Counted from the first letter of the stretch, positions 37,723 to 52,025 are shown. The stretch is DNA of 64,000 nt from Lichenostomus cassidix (GCA_008360975.2 CM039182.1:145022656-145086655), one strand, 5' to 3'. Made by a program: numbers and translations. Notes: generated by a model from the sequence alone, not told the origin.

Positions 37723-40700
37723 AATGGGCATAGCTGACCTTGCTCTGACTGCAAGGTAAACTGTGTTAGCACTTACAGTGGTTTAAACTTCTGTGTTTCA
37801 CCTTTTTGTTGGTCTGGTTCTGCACACAGCTTGGGGAGTGTAGCAGATACACCAAAATCCACTGAAAACCTGCAAAGCAGATTAAATGCCTCTATTCGAA
37901 GAGGGAGAAAATGAAACATTTAAGCTCAGCCCTCTGTAACAGTCAAGAAGATATGGGAAAGAACAGGGAGCAATGCAGAGCAGGTTTCTAAGCAGCTGCA
38001 GAAGTACCACAGGCTCACAGATCTTGGATGCTGTATTTGTTTTTTTTATCCTCATAGAGGAAATAGTAAAACTAAAAGATAGAACATGTGTGAGCTAAAC
38101 AATGAAATAGCTTTCACAGGGGAAGAGATGACCCAGGCTATCAATCACCATCTTGGGAAAGAGGTGTTTGGGGGGTGGTGAGAGAGAAGATGAGTGGGGT
38201 GGGCTAGATGAACCTCTGACCTTGGGCACAAGGGCTGTTTGGAAGGTCTTTCTGACCACACTGAACCCTGCTCTGCTCTGGATGCTTTCTACGTCACAGC
38301 CATGAACCCCAGTGCAGAATCAAGGCATCTCTGCTTTCTGGTACTTGTCTGAGCTCTGCCTTGATTCCTTTACTAGTTTTCCACCTGCCTTTGCTCGACT
38401 CCAGGGAAACCAATAGCTCCCTGCCAGCTTTTGTCAACAGCATGTGCAAGGACAATGTTTGCAAGACAAAATATCTGGTGTTAAGATTTCTCTGTAAAGG
38501 AGAAGAGGTTGCTTTATTAAAAGGTCAGTTCTGCATCTAAGAGGTTAATAAGTATTCGCTGAGACTCATCAATGTCAAGACTAAAACCAAACAGGAAAAT
38601 GGCAATCTCTTTCTCTTTTGTAAAGGAACTTGTTGAAATAACTGCCTAAGTCTGCCCTCTGTTTACTAAAATGGCTTCAGAAATCTCTAAATCCATTTAT
38701 CCTGAGGATTATCATCATCTGGTTTCCAGACAACGTTCTCATTTCCTCCAGTGAGGTTTTCTGATACCTTAGGCCATTAGCTGTGGTATTGATCTTTTCT
38801 TAATACGTGAGAATTCCTACAGCAAAGGCAGCTCTGAATCTAAAAAACCCCAAGCCAAACCTGTTTTATCTGAATAGCCAGAACAGCATTATGTTAGAAA
38901 CAAAATTTAACATTCTGTAGCTTTTGTTTATAATAAATGTATCAGGGCAGGCTCCAAAGACATCCTTCACAGAATAGACTGAGCCTGTTATCAGCCACTT
39001 GGGGAAATTCTGTTCCAGAAACAAAAGCCTGTGACATGCCAGTCCTTCAGCTCCTAGTCCTATGGCTCAGCCCTGGGGAAAGAGATAACGGGCAGTGCTC
39101 AGGAGCACACCCTCTGAGATTTTACCTGGCTCTTCCTACCCCAAAATCCACCCTCCTGACAAATCCTGTGCATCAGTCCATAGAAAAGTAGTAACCAAGA
39201 CCCTTATTACTCATCCTAATTCATCTGATAGGGATTGTGGGGATGGTGCCTCTGTAATAGAATTGGAGGGACGAAACCTTAAGTAAAGTCTGATAAAAGA
39301 AATCTCCACACCTTTACTTCTATTTTCCTGCTTTACAGGCCTGTTTCCCCCTTTGTCTCCTGTTTATTAGGCAATGTAGGAATTCCACAGTTACTCTATT
39401 TAAGGAAGACAATCCAGTAACCTTGGGAAGAAGGAGATGAAGGCAGCTGGGGAAGGAGGTGAGAGCATTTGGACCATTAGTGGTTTGGACAGGTGGGAAT
39501 CTATTGCTACTTCTTCAGAATTAATGTGAGCTTTAATGTTGAAAAGCTTAGGTTCCTAAGAAAAAGTTTTCTTCGTACCTGTAATCTGTGAGGCAGAGAA
39601 AAAAGAGCTAAATTCATTCACCTTAACTATTAGGGCAAATTTGTTTTCCCACTTGTTCAGCAAGAATCTGCATATAGACAAGCCTTGTGCCCCCCTGCTC
39701 CAGTACCATGACCTTCAGCAAGTCTCTCTCTCTCTGTTAAATACATGAGTCACCCAGCCCTATACAGAGTTCATGGGAGGAGTGGAGTTCCCTCAAACAC
39801 TGTCAAAAAAGATTGACTAAAAATGCCTCTCATGGAATAGCAAAAAGATTATTAGAATTTGCTTCTTGCCACTTTTGGACTTATTTTGGTGCTTGAAGCA
39901 TAAATTTCAGCAGTTATAGAGAAGTGTGATTTTAAATTTCTGCATCAGAAGAACCCTTCAATGTATGAAAGTCTTCATTAACACCTAGGAACAGTCATTA
40001 TGGTCAAAAAATTCAAATTTGGGTGCCTTAAGTAAGAATAAGTATATACTTTATCAATTTTTCAGTATGTCTGAGCACCTGCAGATAACATTTAAGACGA
40101 GTTAATTACAGGATCCTAAATATGGATTAAAGGATTAGCTTTAGCCATTAAATTGTGAAAAGTTTAGCTTATGTAACTTACCAGGGCCACATGGAAAATT
40201 GTTGGATTTAGATGTAGAATCATAAATCTTCTTAAACAGGAGGAAGGATGCAGAAAAGGATCCAGGTTTGTCTTCCTTGTTTGCCACAAGCTACTTCCCA
40301 AAACCCAATAGGGAATTAAAAGCCATAGGACTTAGGGTTCTTTTCCTGAAGTTTCTCTCTTAATTGTATTAGCAGTTAGGAGTGATCCTGCAGTGTAACA
40401 AAACAAAACTCCAACAAACAAACAAATCCCCAAACAAAACAGTCATTTTAGGCCATAGACAGATGCTCAGTGTGCAGCAGCCTCTGCCAGCTGATGATAT
40501 TATCGTGTTCAGCTGCTATTTTGCAGCTCTGAATTTGTATCTCTGTCCCTTTTCCCTTTCAGCAAGCATTCCAGCTCTTCTGGCAAAATGAGTCCTGTGA
40601 ACACTCCCTAACTCAAACAGTAAAAGTAGGTGATTAGAGTTATTTCAGCTAGTTGTGGTTGAAGAGGATAGATATAACAGTGCTGAAATGGGGGTGGAGA

Positions 40701-43139
40701 ACAAGTAATTTTTGGCTACAAACAGTAACAGCTTCAACATAAAGAAGAGAAAATTTGGAAAAGGACACTACTCTTACAAGCTGAACATACTGAGTTCAAC
40801 CTCACAGCCCTCAAACTAATTACCCTGAGATAAAACAAGTGGATTTTAGCTTTTCTTTAAATAGTGAAGATAATCTGGTAGTGATTTAACAGTAAATGTC
40901 ACAGCAAACAGATTCAGGACCAAAGCTCAGCCAAACAAGCAATGTTCTTTCCCATGCAGGGTTTTTAAACAAATACCTCTGCTTTTCTTTATTAAAAGTT
41001 TCTCTCTTGCCCCTTCTTTTCCCAAATTGTGCCAGCAGAAACTCTGCATTTCCAGAAGTGCATCTAGTTATATGCAATATCAGCCAGGGTCAAAGATCTT
41101 CCTTTGCTGTTATTTCGAGCCTGGCTGCCAAACAGGACCTGCACAAAATATCAGTGTGCTCGTGGCCTGTGAGGGCTGTGCTCCAGCAGCACTTCAAAGA
41201 GGCAGCTCAGGGGGAAATTGGTTCTCAGCTCACTGTGGGAGCCCCTGTGATTCACTGAGCCCCCACTGGCTCTGGCGACAGCGGCATGGCCAGAACTGAG
41301 CACGGCTCTGTGTGGGGAATAAGGCTCTGAGATTTCACACAAATTAAGCCTTCCTACTTCAAGCCAAGTTTGGATACCTGTTGGAAATCAAAACAGCTCC
41401 TATTCTCCCTGTTATGCAAATAACAAAATGAGGAGGTTGGAGTGGCAAGTGTGGTCAGTAAGGTACTCCCTGTTGTATTTCCCTGCTGCTGGCATTAAGT
41501 GGTCCATGAAAATGTTATAGCAAAACCCCACAAAGTTCTTCTTACAGCAGCCTGGAACAAACATCTTTAAACTAGCACAGTGAAAATCAGAAGACATGGG
41601 GTAGAACCATGTTCCTTTGAAATGTATGATTCCATTAAGATAAAATATTTATAGAAATTAGATCAGCCTAACGAGGATTTCATTTTGGAGAAAACTCATA
41701 AAATGCCGGTCATATCAGGGCACATTTTCCTCTCCTTTTGGAACAAAAATTTCTGAAAGGAAAAGTTTATGAAACAAAGAAAAGTGAATTAACATAATTC
41801 ATGGTGATTAATAAAGATGTTGAAAACAAAATGTTGATTTTCTGACTCAAAAGGAGTTTTTGGATCACCCCAAAGCAAGGTATTTTGGGGGAGGGAAAGG
41901 AAAATTTACTTTCAGTGAGAATATCTACCTCATTTTGTATCCATCTGAAATAAATTTTATTATTGAATTTCCTCACAGAGGAGAAATATTCCCATAACAC
42001 AGACCTCTGTTACATGGACATGGGCAGCACTGCTGTGCCAGCTGCAAAGGAAGAGTTAATCCTGGTGAAGAAATTCTGCATTTCCTTTGGTGCTCCTCTG
42101 TGATTAGGGACCCTGAGTGATGAGAGAAGGCGACTTATCTTGATAAGCTGATGAGGTTATCACTGCCAGTTCACTTCCCCCTTCCTCCCTCCCCAGTCTG
42201 CCCTACTTTACCCTCATCCCACTCACCAATACCTAAACTACTTTTCAAACAGCACCAGGACCACAGGGCAGAATTTTAAGGAAAGCAGAGTTGGTGGAGA
42301 GTTTCCATGAAATGTAATGCTGATGGCTGCAGTGATGAGGAGCCTAATGGGTGAGTAGCTCAGATGTCTTGCTGTGAAGGGCAAAGGGGCTGCCAGAGGC
42401 AGGACTTTGTCTGTTGGCATCTTAATTGCCAGGTTTCAGAACTGCACATAAAAATGCAAACCCTCATGCTGCCCCTGGCAGCGTCTTGGAGTTGGTCTGA
42501 TTCACACCAGCCCAGAACACAGCAAGGAAAGGCTTTGAAGAGCAGGGAATGATGGTCTTGTAGAGAACAGGATCAAAATTAGGAACAAGATCTATGAATT
42601 AACAGTAAATTTCAATAGCTACAGTAGAAAATATGTGGCAATAAAAGCAAGTGGCAGCTAAGGAGTTGACTGTGGATCCCATGTGGCATAAATCCACTCC
42701 ATTAGGAGCAGACTAGGGCTGAAGACAGCCAGAGAGGCACTGTAGAGAATGGCACTGAGGACAGTGAATGGAAATTCCCATTTTTTAAGTGACTTTACAC
42801 TGCGAACATGTACATCACAAACTTCACCACAAATGGGTTTTCCTGACTATGAAACAGGCAGCAAAGCTGAGCCAAGTGTGGCTGCAGCCTTGCAGCAGGA
42901 CCTTGCACACATCAGGGACTGGGAGCTGCCCAGGGCTTGGAGTAGCACAGCTTTTCAAAATCCAGCACTGGAAGGCAATGCCAGCTTGTGGACTGCAGCT
43001 TGCTTAAGGTCCTCAAGTAGAAAAAGTTACTTGACTGGTTTTGTAGCTTCCAGGTGCTGCAAAAAACCCCAAAAAAACAAAAAAAACCCAAAACCAGAAA
43101 AGGGACTTCTACAGGTATGCCAGATATAAGACTAGGTGA
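37723..43139. other. Unique DNA; possible weak MIR trace
   Basis: No gene recognised. At about 39700-39760 ccatgaccttcagcaagtct resembles the MIR core but too little flanks it. A GTTATGCAAATAAC site (41411-41424) holds a POU octamer inside an inverted repeat. A-rich runs occur near 40398-40440 and 43063-43100. Confidence 0.45.
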
Positions 43140-43142
43140 GCT

Positions 43143-43327
43143 TCTGGAAGCAGAAGTTGTCCAGAGAGGTTATGCATTCTCCATCGCTGGAGGTTTTTAA
43201 GGCTTGGCTCAAAAAAGCCCCAAACAACCTCCCCTGATTCCATAGCTGACCCTGCTTTGAGTAGGAAGCTGGGTTACAGAGCTCCTGAGGTCTTTTCCAG
43301 GCTGAATTATCTTATGATCCTCTTTTT
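43143..43327 (+). mobile_element. CR1 3' fragment, plus strand
   Basis: This is the only younger CR1 copy here in sense orientation. It reads 'gttgtccagagaggtt', 'ctccatcgctggaggtttttaagg', 'gaccctgctttgagtaggaagctgg' and 'ctcctgaggtcttttccagg', then ends in 'ttatcttatgatcct', a degraded ATTCTATGAT-type 3' end. The last 185 bp of the element are kept, with no coding sequence. Confidence 0.93.
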
Positions 43328-46300
43328 ATGTTCTAGTACCAATTAAAGCGAAACAGAACCAAATTATGAGCAAGAGAATTTATGCAATTACTTACTGGTC
43401 CCTTGGTATTGCTAATGAGTGCAGAAACATAAAAGATCCCCCACCCCCCAGAGGATCTTGGAGATGGATCTGAGAAGAGGATGGCTTATATGCAGGGCAT
43501 GATTCTTCAGGGGTTTAGCAGCATCAGTCCGCATTCAGAGCACCAAAGACCCAAGGCTTTCTGCTGTGCTTTTAACACCCACCCTGCACACTCCCTTCTG
43601 CCATGTAACTTTTGCTGTGAGATACAGTAAAATCTTCCTTTTTACCTCCCTGTCAATATTTATTGTGTGTGTGTAATTTGAATATTTTAAAATAATGAAA
43701 TAAAATTCCTGTCTGCATTCATCAAGTCTGATGAATGATGTGGCATAAAACGTGAACACAGAACAAGTTAAAACTACAAGAGGAGACAGTGAAATAGATG
43801 AACCTCTGTGTATTTGAATGAACAAATTAGTCATAGCAGTGATGTCAGTGAGGAAAACGGATTGTGGCCTCCCAGGTGCCTCAGAAAAACCCTTTTGTGG
43901 CAATTACACAGCTTCAAGGTTGGCAAACGCCAAAGATTCATCAGCAAACAATCTTTGTTTTCGTACTACTACATTGAACATGTGTGGCACTTGTGGAAAA
44001 TGTCATTTTAAGGGATGTGTCCTTTTACAGGAGCAGCTTTGTAAGTGAAGATCATTTTAGACTTAAGGGTTAGAAATGGTCTGCTAGGCTTGAGCTGCGG
44101 CAAGTGACTTATGGTTACTGCCTGGAAAATGCAGTTCACCTGAAAATTATTAACTTAGGATTGCTTAGTATCATTGGCTAATGTGAACAGTCTTGATTAA
44201 GGCAGTTTTTAGGACGTGCATTGCAGGATATAGAGATTTAAAGAAAACCAGTGTTTTCCCAGAGCTGTCCACAGATTTTGCACTATCCATCAGACCCTCC
44301 TTCTCCCTCTAATATTATTTTTATACTGATGAATTCATTTACATAAATTATAGGATACTCAGATACTGAGTGGGGCGACAGAGTGAGAAAGAAAGGAGGG
44401 GAAGTGTCTCAGGAAATTCCTCTGGGATCATTGGGGGAGGCTACCAGGAGGGAGCTGAAAATTGGGACAATTTAAATTAGTCATTGGCAACTGAGAAAGT
44501 AGAACAATACCCGAGACACAGAGAAATGTGGAGGCAAAGGAAAAGAAATCTCTGGGTACAGATACAGAGATGTTCCTGGACCCACGTTAGCAGAGAATTC
44601 TCAAGTCCATAAGAACTCAAAGCACGTAGCAAATTTAAGGGGAAAAAGAAACAAGAGTGAAAGTTTTATTATTATTTTCTGGTGATAGCCAAAACAAGGA
44701 AAGGTATCTCACCTACCACAGATCAGAATAAATGAATTCCTGTGGGGACTGAGGGAACCATTATAAACCATTCAGCTTGATTGCAGATGTCAACATCCCA
44801 AGCAAATTTGTAGTCTTGAGGATGGAATCTTACTCGTGCTCTCCAGAAGTGGGAGAGAAGCCAAACACATCAGTGTCACATTGAAACCAGGGCCCTGGGG
44901 AAGCAATCCCTCCCAAGAAACTCCCACTGGATGCTGCACTGTGAATCATGTGTGATTTATAGTCGTGCTTTGATTACAGCTAGTTGGGAATTATTTTTAG
45001 CTTTCCATTCAGAAATTAAAATTCATCAGAAATGCCTTTTGGGTTTTTTTTTGTTTTTTTTTTCCCTCCCTGGAACTTAGATGCTTGAGTGGAGCAGATC
45101 CTCAGGTAATATTTCTGAGCAAAACCAGAGAAAGAGAAAGGTGAAGAAAAACCAAGACAGTAATGACACCAGCTGGAAATTAAGTTTAGAGGTAGATCTC
45201 AGTACAGGTCTGTAAGCAGGCAAGTGAAACTCTGGACCAAGATCCCTCCTACACACATTTTGGCCTGTTGGTTATTCTGGTCAATGCAATATTTTTTTCG
45301 TGAGTTTCTCTGAGGGCAGCTGAATGATTTCCATCAGGTCAAAAAGGACTCTGAAAGACTTGCAGTGTTGTGCCCACCACTTATCTGGAGAGCCTCTCCT
45401 AGCCATTTCTCAGCTGAAATCCCTTGATTTGCTTATATCTGGTTTTGATCAGGGTTTGCCTTCAAACAATAGCACACATCCTTAAAAAAAAATTTAAAAA
45501 GAAAAAAGGAGGTACTTGGGTAGTCTAAGTCAACACAGACTCAGTAATTAATGAATTTATAGTTTCTCCCTCCAGCAATTCCTTTCCAAACACACAAGAG
45601 GACATGAAAATTACAAAGTGCCTACAGTCCCTTCCTTGTATTTAGGAACCCTGTAGCAAGGCTCTGCATTTGCATTTTTTATCCTCTTCTGTCTGTTGTC
45701 TGATTGTGGTTGTAAAAGAGAAGACTGAGGGCTTGTGTTTGACTTCTAACTTCACCTCTGCTGTGTGCAATCAGAAGTGTTTTTCAGGCAGAAAGAGCAC
45801 TGGTAAAGTCTCATGTTTGCCTTTTGTTCCACATGAAAGAACAGCACACATCCTGTTGTTCATCAGCCAAGGTTATTCCTCTTGGCTGTCTGCTTCCTTC
45901 TCCCATTACTTGTGCCTTAAACTCTACCTTAGTCACTTTCCTGGAGTTTGTGTCCCTGGTTTCTTTCCCTGCTTAACCCAGGATTGCCAAGGTGGAGATG
46001 AGGAAGAGTCTGTGGTGGGCATGGTGCTTTCCAGTTACCCTGACTCCTGACACCCTAATTTTTACCTGGTTTTGGCACAACAGAAATGTCACATTGTACA
46101 CACATACCCTTAGTTTGGACCATGAAATATTCAGGGGTTATACAAGTATTAAAATTAACATTCTGACAGAGAAGGTGAGACTGAGACATAAAAGTGGAGT
46201 CAGCAACTGTGCTCTTGGCAGTGCCATCCTCCTGAGCCCACGCTGGTTTGGCACTGCAGGAGGGCACCACGAGAACTTTGTTTCAGGAAGGAATATGATT

Positions 46301-48089
46301 TTGAAGTCCAGGTTTGTTCCAAGTCAGAATGAAACCCAACAAAAATATTGATAAGTTCCATGAATGAAAAGTTCAGGGAGAAATGAAATATTTTTCAGAA
46401 CACCACATCTTAGTTTAGACTTTCCATTTTTAATGCACTGCAATTTTTTTTTCTTTTTGTCAGAACTAAGCACAGAATAGGAAATAAAAATCCCTTGTTT
46501 TCAAATGTCAGAAATGGGACAGACTGACACTGCTATCACACCTCTCCCCTTCTACACCTCCTCATCCCTTCCCAGATCATCCACATGAAATTTTGGCAAA
46601 AATAGATGAGACTTTCCATATGTGAAGTAAGTGACAAAAGCACCCACGCCAGGTTCTGATGAAATCCACTGTCATCCCAATCTGACATGACATTGCCAAG
46701 CAAGGTGATTGATTTGTAGGGTCTATCTTACAGTGACAACTACCAAGTTGTGAGATCTGGCTACCAACCAGAAAATGTACTGGTAGACTTAAAGCAGTGT
46801 GTCAGCAAGTCCTAAAGTTCTGCTTAGACCTGACAGCCTGTTATCAACTAAATCTTCCTATCATTGCTGTTTTGCTTCACAGGGATAGTGTCTGGGTGTG
46901 TCTATGCTGGAGTTTGATGCTTGAGAAAGTGCATGGGCAGAACCCCCTGAGCAGCAGTTGTGCTCATGGAATGAGTTGCTGTTCCACAGCCAAGTGTGAG
47001 TTGGGAAAACTGCATGGTTCTGCACTGCAGAGGTCAGAATCTGAATATCTGAAGGCTCAAAGCATTTATTTTCTACTATTTTAGATGTCCACAAGCACCT
47101 TTTAATGCAAAGCATTGTGAAAGGGAGCAACATCTCTCTGTGTGTTTGGTCTTGACACAGGACTGCCATTTTTCCAGCATGATTTTTCAGAAGTGAGGTT
47201 GTGGAGTGTATGGGCAGCCAGCCCATCTGCTGCATCCTGCAAGTGTCAGCCTGAAGTACAAATGCCCAAGACTACCATACTTTTTCTTGGGTTTTTCTGG
47301 ATGGAAATCTGTGGAAACACAGTTTGGGTGCCCTGCAAACACATATGGAGCAAAAGCTGGCCCTCTAGGAAACATTTGTCATACTAGGCACACGCTGTAG
47401 GAGGGTTCAGCACATACCCTGAGTTTATCCTCACTCTGCTCTGTGTCTACCCAGACAGCAGCACCTTACCTGATAGGATGACCAGATACAGAGCCTTGCA
47501 GATGTCCTTCAGTTATCTCATGGTCAGCTGGGCTGTGAAGGTGACTTCCATCAGCCAAGGCAAAGGAAACACAAACAGGGATGGCACATGAGGAGCAGTG
47601 CAGAGAGATAAGAGTACAGAGGGGCTGAAGCTCATGAGCTGTGGTACAACAAACCAGTGAGTTCCCTTTTGTTAAATTCTCCTCCGAGACCTCCTGTATT
47701 GATCTTTGCCATTATCTCCTATTCCTGTGATGGCCTGCCTATCCCATCCTCTTCTCCCAGATTTCTTCTCCCTCCTGTCTTACTGTCGCTTCATGTGTGC
47801 CTTTGCTCGTCTCTTCTTACACCTCTTGTGCCTTCTGTCTCTTCCTTTCCTGGGCTGGAAACCAGGCAGCACGTCTGATTTCTGCCAGATAACCCCATCC
47901 AGAACAGCTTTGGGCACTTTAGATCCAGGGATGAGTCGCAAGGCTACCTTGAGGTCTGTGTCTCATTGAGCTTTCTCTTGGTAAGAAGTGCCTTGCTTGT
48001 TGGAACACTTCAGCAGAGTTATGTTTGAGTTAGATTGTCTGTGAGGGGCAATCTGTGTCCCTCCCTTTTGAGGGCATAATTTTGGGAAT
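43328..48089. other. Unique DNA, no gene seen
   Basis: A (TG)n run at about 43662-43674 and T-rich runs near 45047-45062 and 46445-46459 are the only repeats seen. Open frames up to 126 codons lack motifs. Confidence 0.5.
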
Positions 48090-48131
48090 GGACTGTCTCC
48101 CTGTCTAAAGGGACTGTCTCCCTGTCTAAAA
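48090..48131. repeat. 21-bp direct tandem duplication
   Basis: The 21-bp unit ggactgtctccctgtctaaa(g/a) is present twice in a row with one difference in the final base. It is a recent slippage or duplication event. Confidence 0.95.
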
Positions 48132-50509
48132 GTTACTTCAAGACTCCTTGCTGAGTTCAGCAGCTGTTTCCCAGTGGGGACAATTTCTTCATGGACATTT
48201 TGGGACACAGTGGTTGAGAAAAAGGTCTGGTGACCTGTTCCACTGGACACTTGTGAAGGTCCTGGAAGATGGACTTGTCTTCTAAAGGAGGAAGTCTCAT
48301 CTTACACAAAGCTGTTTTCAAAGCCATTCAGAGTGGATTTTTCCCACTGAATTATAACAGGAACCAGGAATGGATCTGCCACTGAACTGTCATTGCCACT
48401 TGCTCAGCACTGTGCTGCCAATCCATGGAGTTTCTCCACACTTGTGTCCATGTAACTCTTGCTTTTCTTTCATGGCTGCGTGGGTTGATAAACACACTTT
48501 GAATTCTGTGTTTCAAGAGGCATCACTTCACAATTGCAAGGACATCTGTTTTCCAGGGGAAATAGTGGAACTGCCCCAAATGTTTGCTGTGACCTTTTGG
48601 CTTCTGACAAATCTGTCAGTCATCTGTCTAGAGGGTAAATTCCTTCAGCATATTTTTCATGTTTTGTTCAAAAGTAACTTTTTGAAAGCATTGCTGCATT
48701 GTCTGTGAACATTTACATCCTCAGTGCCAGAAGATGGAATTTCCAGAATTTCCTCTATACTTCCTTAATAAGAAAATAAAAATTAAAATGGAAAATGTGA
48801 CTTTTTAAACTTTTTGAAGGATATTGATCTCTCCCAGGGAGTTCAGGTAGTGTTCTTCGATGCTGGAGGGCAAAGCTCAGTTTCTACATATGCAATCAGA
48901 AAAATGAGGATAAATCAGTTTACCAAACGGAGGTTGGTGTGAGCTTGAGGAAAGGAAAAAACACACACAAAGGCCATGGAACCAAGCCACAATAGTTCAT
49001 GGGACAACTTCGCTAGAGGTTTTTCATTTGTTGGGGCACAGAAAAAGAAAATTGGGATTCTGGAATTCTTCTGACTTCCAGAAAATCACAGTGAGATGCC
49101 AGGAGAAAAACTTCAACCCAATTGCAAAAGAGCTACATCTCATATAGTTTTTTTTCCTGTGTTTTTCTTCCAAGCAACTGTTACTGTGATGTACTAACAT
49201 GATTGCTGCATTCAGTGTGACTCCAGCTCCAACAGCTTCTTGTGTGAGTAAGCATGAGTAGGAGCAATGTTTAATTTCTCTGTGACCATACAACATTTAA
49301 CAACCTTCTAGCACACTGAGTGAGAAGAGTGAGCTGTACTTGGTGTTCTGAAGTATTTTGGTGCAGGCTGCTGTGCTACACAGGTAGGTTGATAGTGTGC
49401 AACCTTTCTAAGAATTTAGCTGTTGAATTTAAAATAGACACCCATTAGAAATAGCAGGCAGGCACTCTAATGCCAGATTCTCATCATTTCTAGTACCTGT
49501 TGCTGTTAATTGAATGGTAAAAGTTACTTCAAGAGTCCTAGCAGCCACCGAAGCCTATTCCTCCTCCTCCACCCATCTATTCCTCTCACCCCCTGCTCCT
49601 TCATTTGCAATGCAAAGAAGAAAGTGTTTGGTGACAGGAGAGCAGGTATGAAGGTAGGATGGGACTGGCAGCTCTCAGCAGTGAAGTACCTCCATCAGCA
49701 GGGAATACGGGAGAGTGGGGACAGCAGGAAAGGGAAAGATGAAGTGATCCTATTTATAAATGTATTCCCCCACTCCCTGTCTGTACTATGCAGATATCTC
49801 AGCAGCGCAGATGGATCTGCATACTGATGAAGACATGGGGCATCTATGAAAAATTCTGGAGCTGGCTGAGCTCCCTGCAGGCACAGGGTCTGCTTTCTCC
49901 TCCATTAGAGCCCAACACACTGGCATTTTTCAAAGCTTGGACATGCATGCCAGGGTTTGGTGCTGCTTTGTGACTTTGCTTCTGCCTAAGAGCAAAGCCC
50001 AGTTTCCACTTCAGCAGTCAGAAAAAAGAGTGCAAAGCGATTGAACAAGAGACTGAACCTATGAGCAAGAGGTAACTTCAAATCAGCTCATCAGTAGGCA
50101 ATGTGAATAGAGGAAAATGAGTACCACTACAAAAAGGCCATGTAAATCACCAGCCAGGATGCTTGGAGAAAGCCAGCTCTGTCAAATATAAGAGATCAGC
50201 TTGCTGAGGTGCCTGGAGGGTTGTAGAGAAAAATCTGGGCAATTCCTCAAAGCTAAGGCTTTGTGCTACCCAGCAAGGAGAGGAACAGCGGGTTACTGTA
50301 GTTTCTTTCACAGTGTCTACATCTGACAGTGCCATATGAATACCAGTGGAGTGGCACAATACCCCATGGAGGTAGGTATGAGAAATCACATCTTTCTGTT
50401 ATAGACATCAAAGAATCCAGACGGTCAAGGGTTTTTGGTTCCAAGGTACCACACAATGCTTTCTCCAGAGCCAGCAGGAGATGTGGGTGTCCAGCTTCCC
50501 CCAATACCA
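48132..50509. other. Unique DNA, no gene seen
   Basis: Nothing recognised beyond unique sequence. Confidence 0.5.
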
Positions 50510-50605
50510 GGCACTCAGTAACTGGCCTGAGATCACACCACAAGCCAGTGACAGATCTGTTCAGAGCTCAGGACTTGTGACACTCTGACCACCTGCTCTT
50601 CCTGT
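50510..50605 (-). mobile_element. MIR/CORE-SINE relic, antisense
   Basis: The run agtaactggcctgagatcacac, then cacaagccagtgacagatctg and ctgaccacctgctcttcc follows the MIR core in reverse ('agtgacttgcccaaggtcacacagcaagtcagtggcagagctgg..ctgctcttaacc') with few gaps. This is the best MIR match in the window. The tRNA-like head and the tail are not seen. Confidence 0.6.
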
Positions 50606-51617
50606 AAGATAATCCTACCCTGTAATCCTGTGCCAAAGTATTTGGAGAAGGAAAATGACTGGGAAGGGCAAGGTCTGGGCCACTTGAAGTTTTGAGGGAC
50701 TGGGATGATTGATATCTATTAGCATCTAAAAACCCCTCTAAGCTCCCTCTTTAATATGCTAGCACAGATGGAGTGATCTCCTAGAGGCCAGGGCAACTGT
50801 GATCCTTGATGAGCTCCTTGGACATTTCAGCTTCCCCTAATTCTTTCTTATCCATGACAGACTTAGCGCCCATTCCAAAATGGATCTTATGCCAGCTCCT
50901 GGTAAACAAACTGCTGTGCTGCAAGAAACATCTTCACAGCTGACTGCAGTAAGCCAGACAGAAGCCAAAGACCTGAAGACTCAGAAATCTCTTAGGAGAT
51001 CTTCCTGGAAAAGAGGAAGAGTTGCCCCACAGTAAGGCCAGGCAGAAGCACTGGGTCAGCCTGGCTCAGCAGCTGTCAGGGTTGCAAAGCTGCTTTCACC
51101 TCCCCATGTGAGGAAGGACCTCTGCCAGAGCAGGGGAGCACCATGGACCCAGAGTCCCTTCTTTCCATCCCTTTCAGAGCAGACACATGGCTAACACAGC
51201 AGCATTCCTGCCTTGAGCAGTGCCCAGGAACCACAAGAGCAAATCTACCTTTGTTTGTAGAGCGAGCCACTTGAAATAACATCCAGGGAGATCTTGAGAA
51301 AGGTTTTGATCTTTCCTTCCTGGCATGGACCAGACATTGCTGCCAGTACAGACTGTTCAGCCCTATCAGCATGAAAGATGCTCCTGCAAGGAACACAGTT
51401 TTAGCTGTTTTAGTACATATCTGCCATCACCATCTGGTATTTGTTGGCATGAATGTGTACTATAAGGAAACTAGGTTCAAGGGTAAAAAAAAAGGTTTCA
51501 CGAACATTTTAAAGTTTTAAGTTCATTCAAAGGTTTGGCTTTTGCTTTGTTTTAAACATTGGATATACTCACACAAAGCACAATATGTCTTCTGTTCTTG
51601 TGTTCTTATGATATCTT

Positions 51618-51634
51618 TTTTTTTTTTTTTTTGA
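51618..51634. repeat. Poly(T) run
   Basis: A single uninterrupted T run of about 17 bases; no retrosequence is attached on either side. Confidence 0.9.
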
Positions 51635-51959
51635 GCATTGTTACTGGTAGAGGTCTTCAGACAAGGGTTCTGTATTTACAATAAGCACTAGGAACTCTGT
51701 TAACTTGGTAGGATAGTCCTTGCAAGGTGTAGGTGAAGATGAGCAGGAGATTTTTCAGATGATGTGCTTGAAAGAGTCTCACCATATTCTTGACCAGGAC
51801 TTTAGTCTTTCTTCATCTCTCACTGGGGTTTTCTGTCCCAGTTAACCCAAGTCAGCTGAAGAGAGCCCTGAACAGAAAACCATCCACAGGAATATGAGGG
51901 ACATCAAATAGACTCATCCCTCCCTGAAAGTAATAACACAGACGTTTTGTGTGCAGTAT

Positions 51960-52025
51960 TCGTGAGCAATATTTGTCGAGTGCTTTGAAGTTAGAAAGCA
52001 CTATATAAATGCTAAGTATTATTAA
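51960..52025 (+). mobile_element. MIR/CORE-SINE 3' tail, well preserved
   Basis: gtgctttgaagttagaaagca followed by ctatataaatgctaagtattatta matches the 3' end of reptile-type MIR elements ('aaagcgctttgagat...aaaagcgctatataa..gctaggtattatta'). The tail is close to that form although the family is hundreds of millions of years old. The core upstream is not recognisable. It could alternatively belong to another SINE or LINE that shares this tail. Confidence 0.55.

Noticed and set aside
39700..39790. Possible MIR core (ccatgaccttcagcaagtct).
   Set aside because: Too short and the expected flanking core is not visible.
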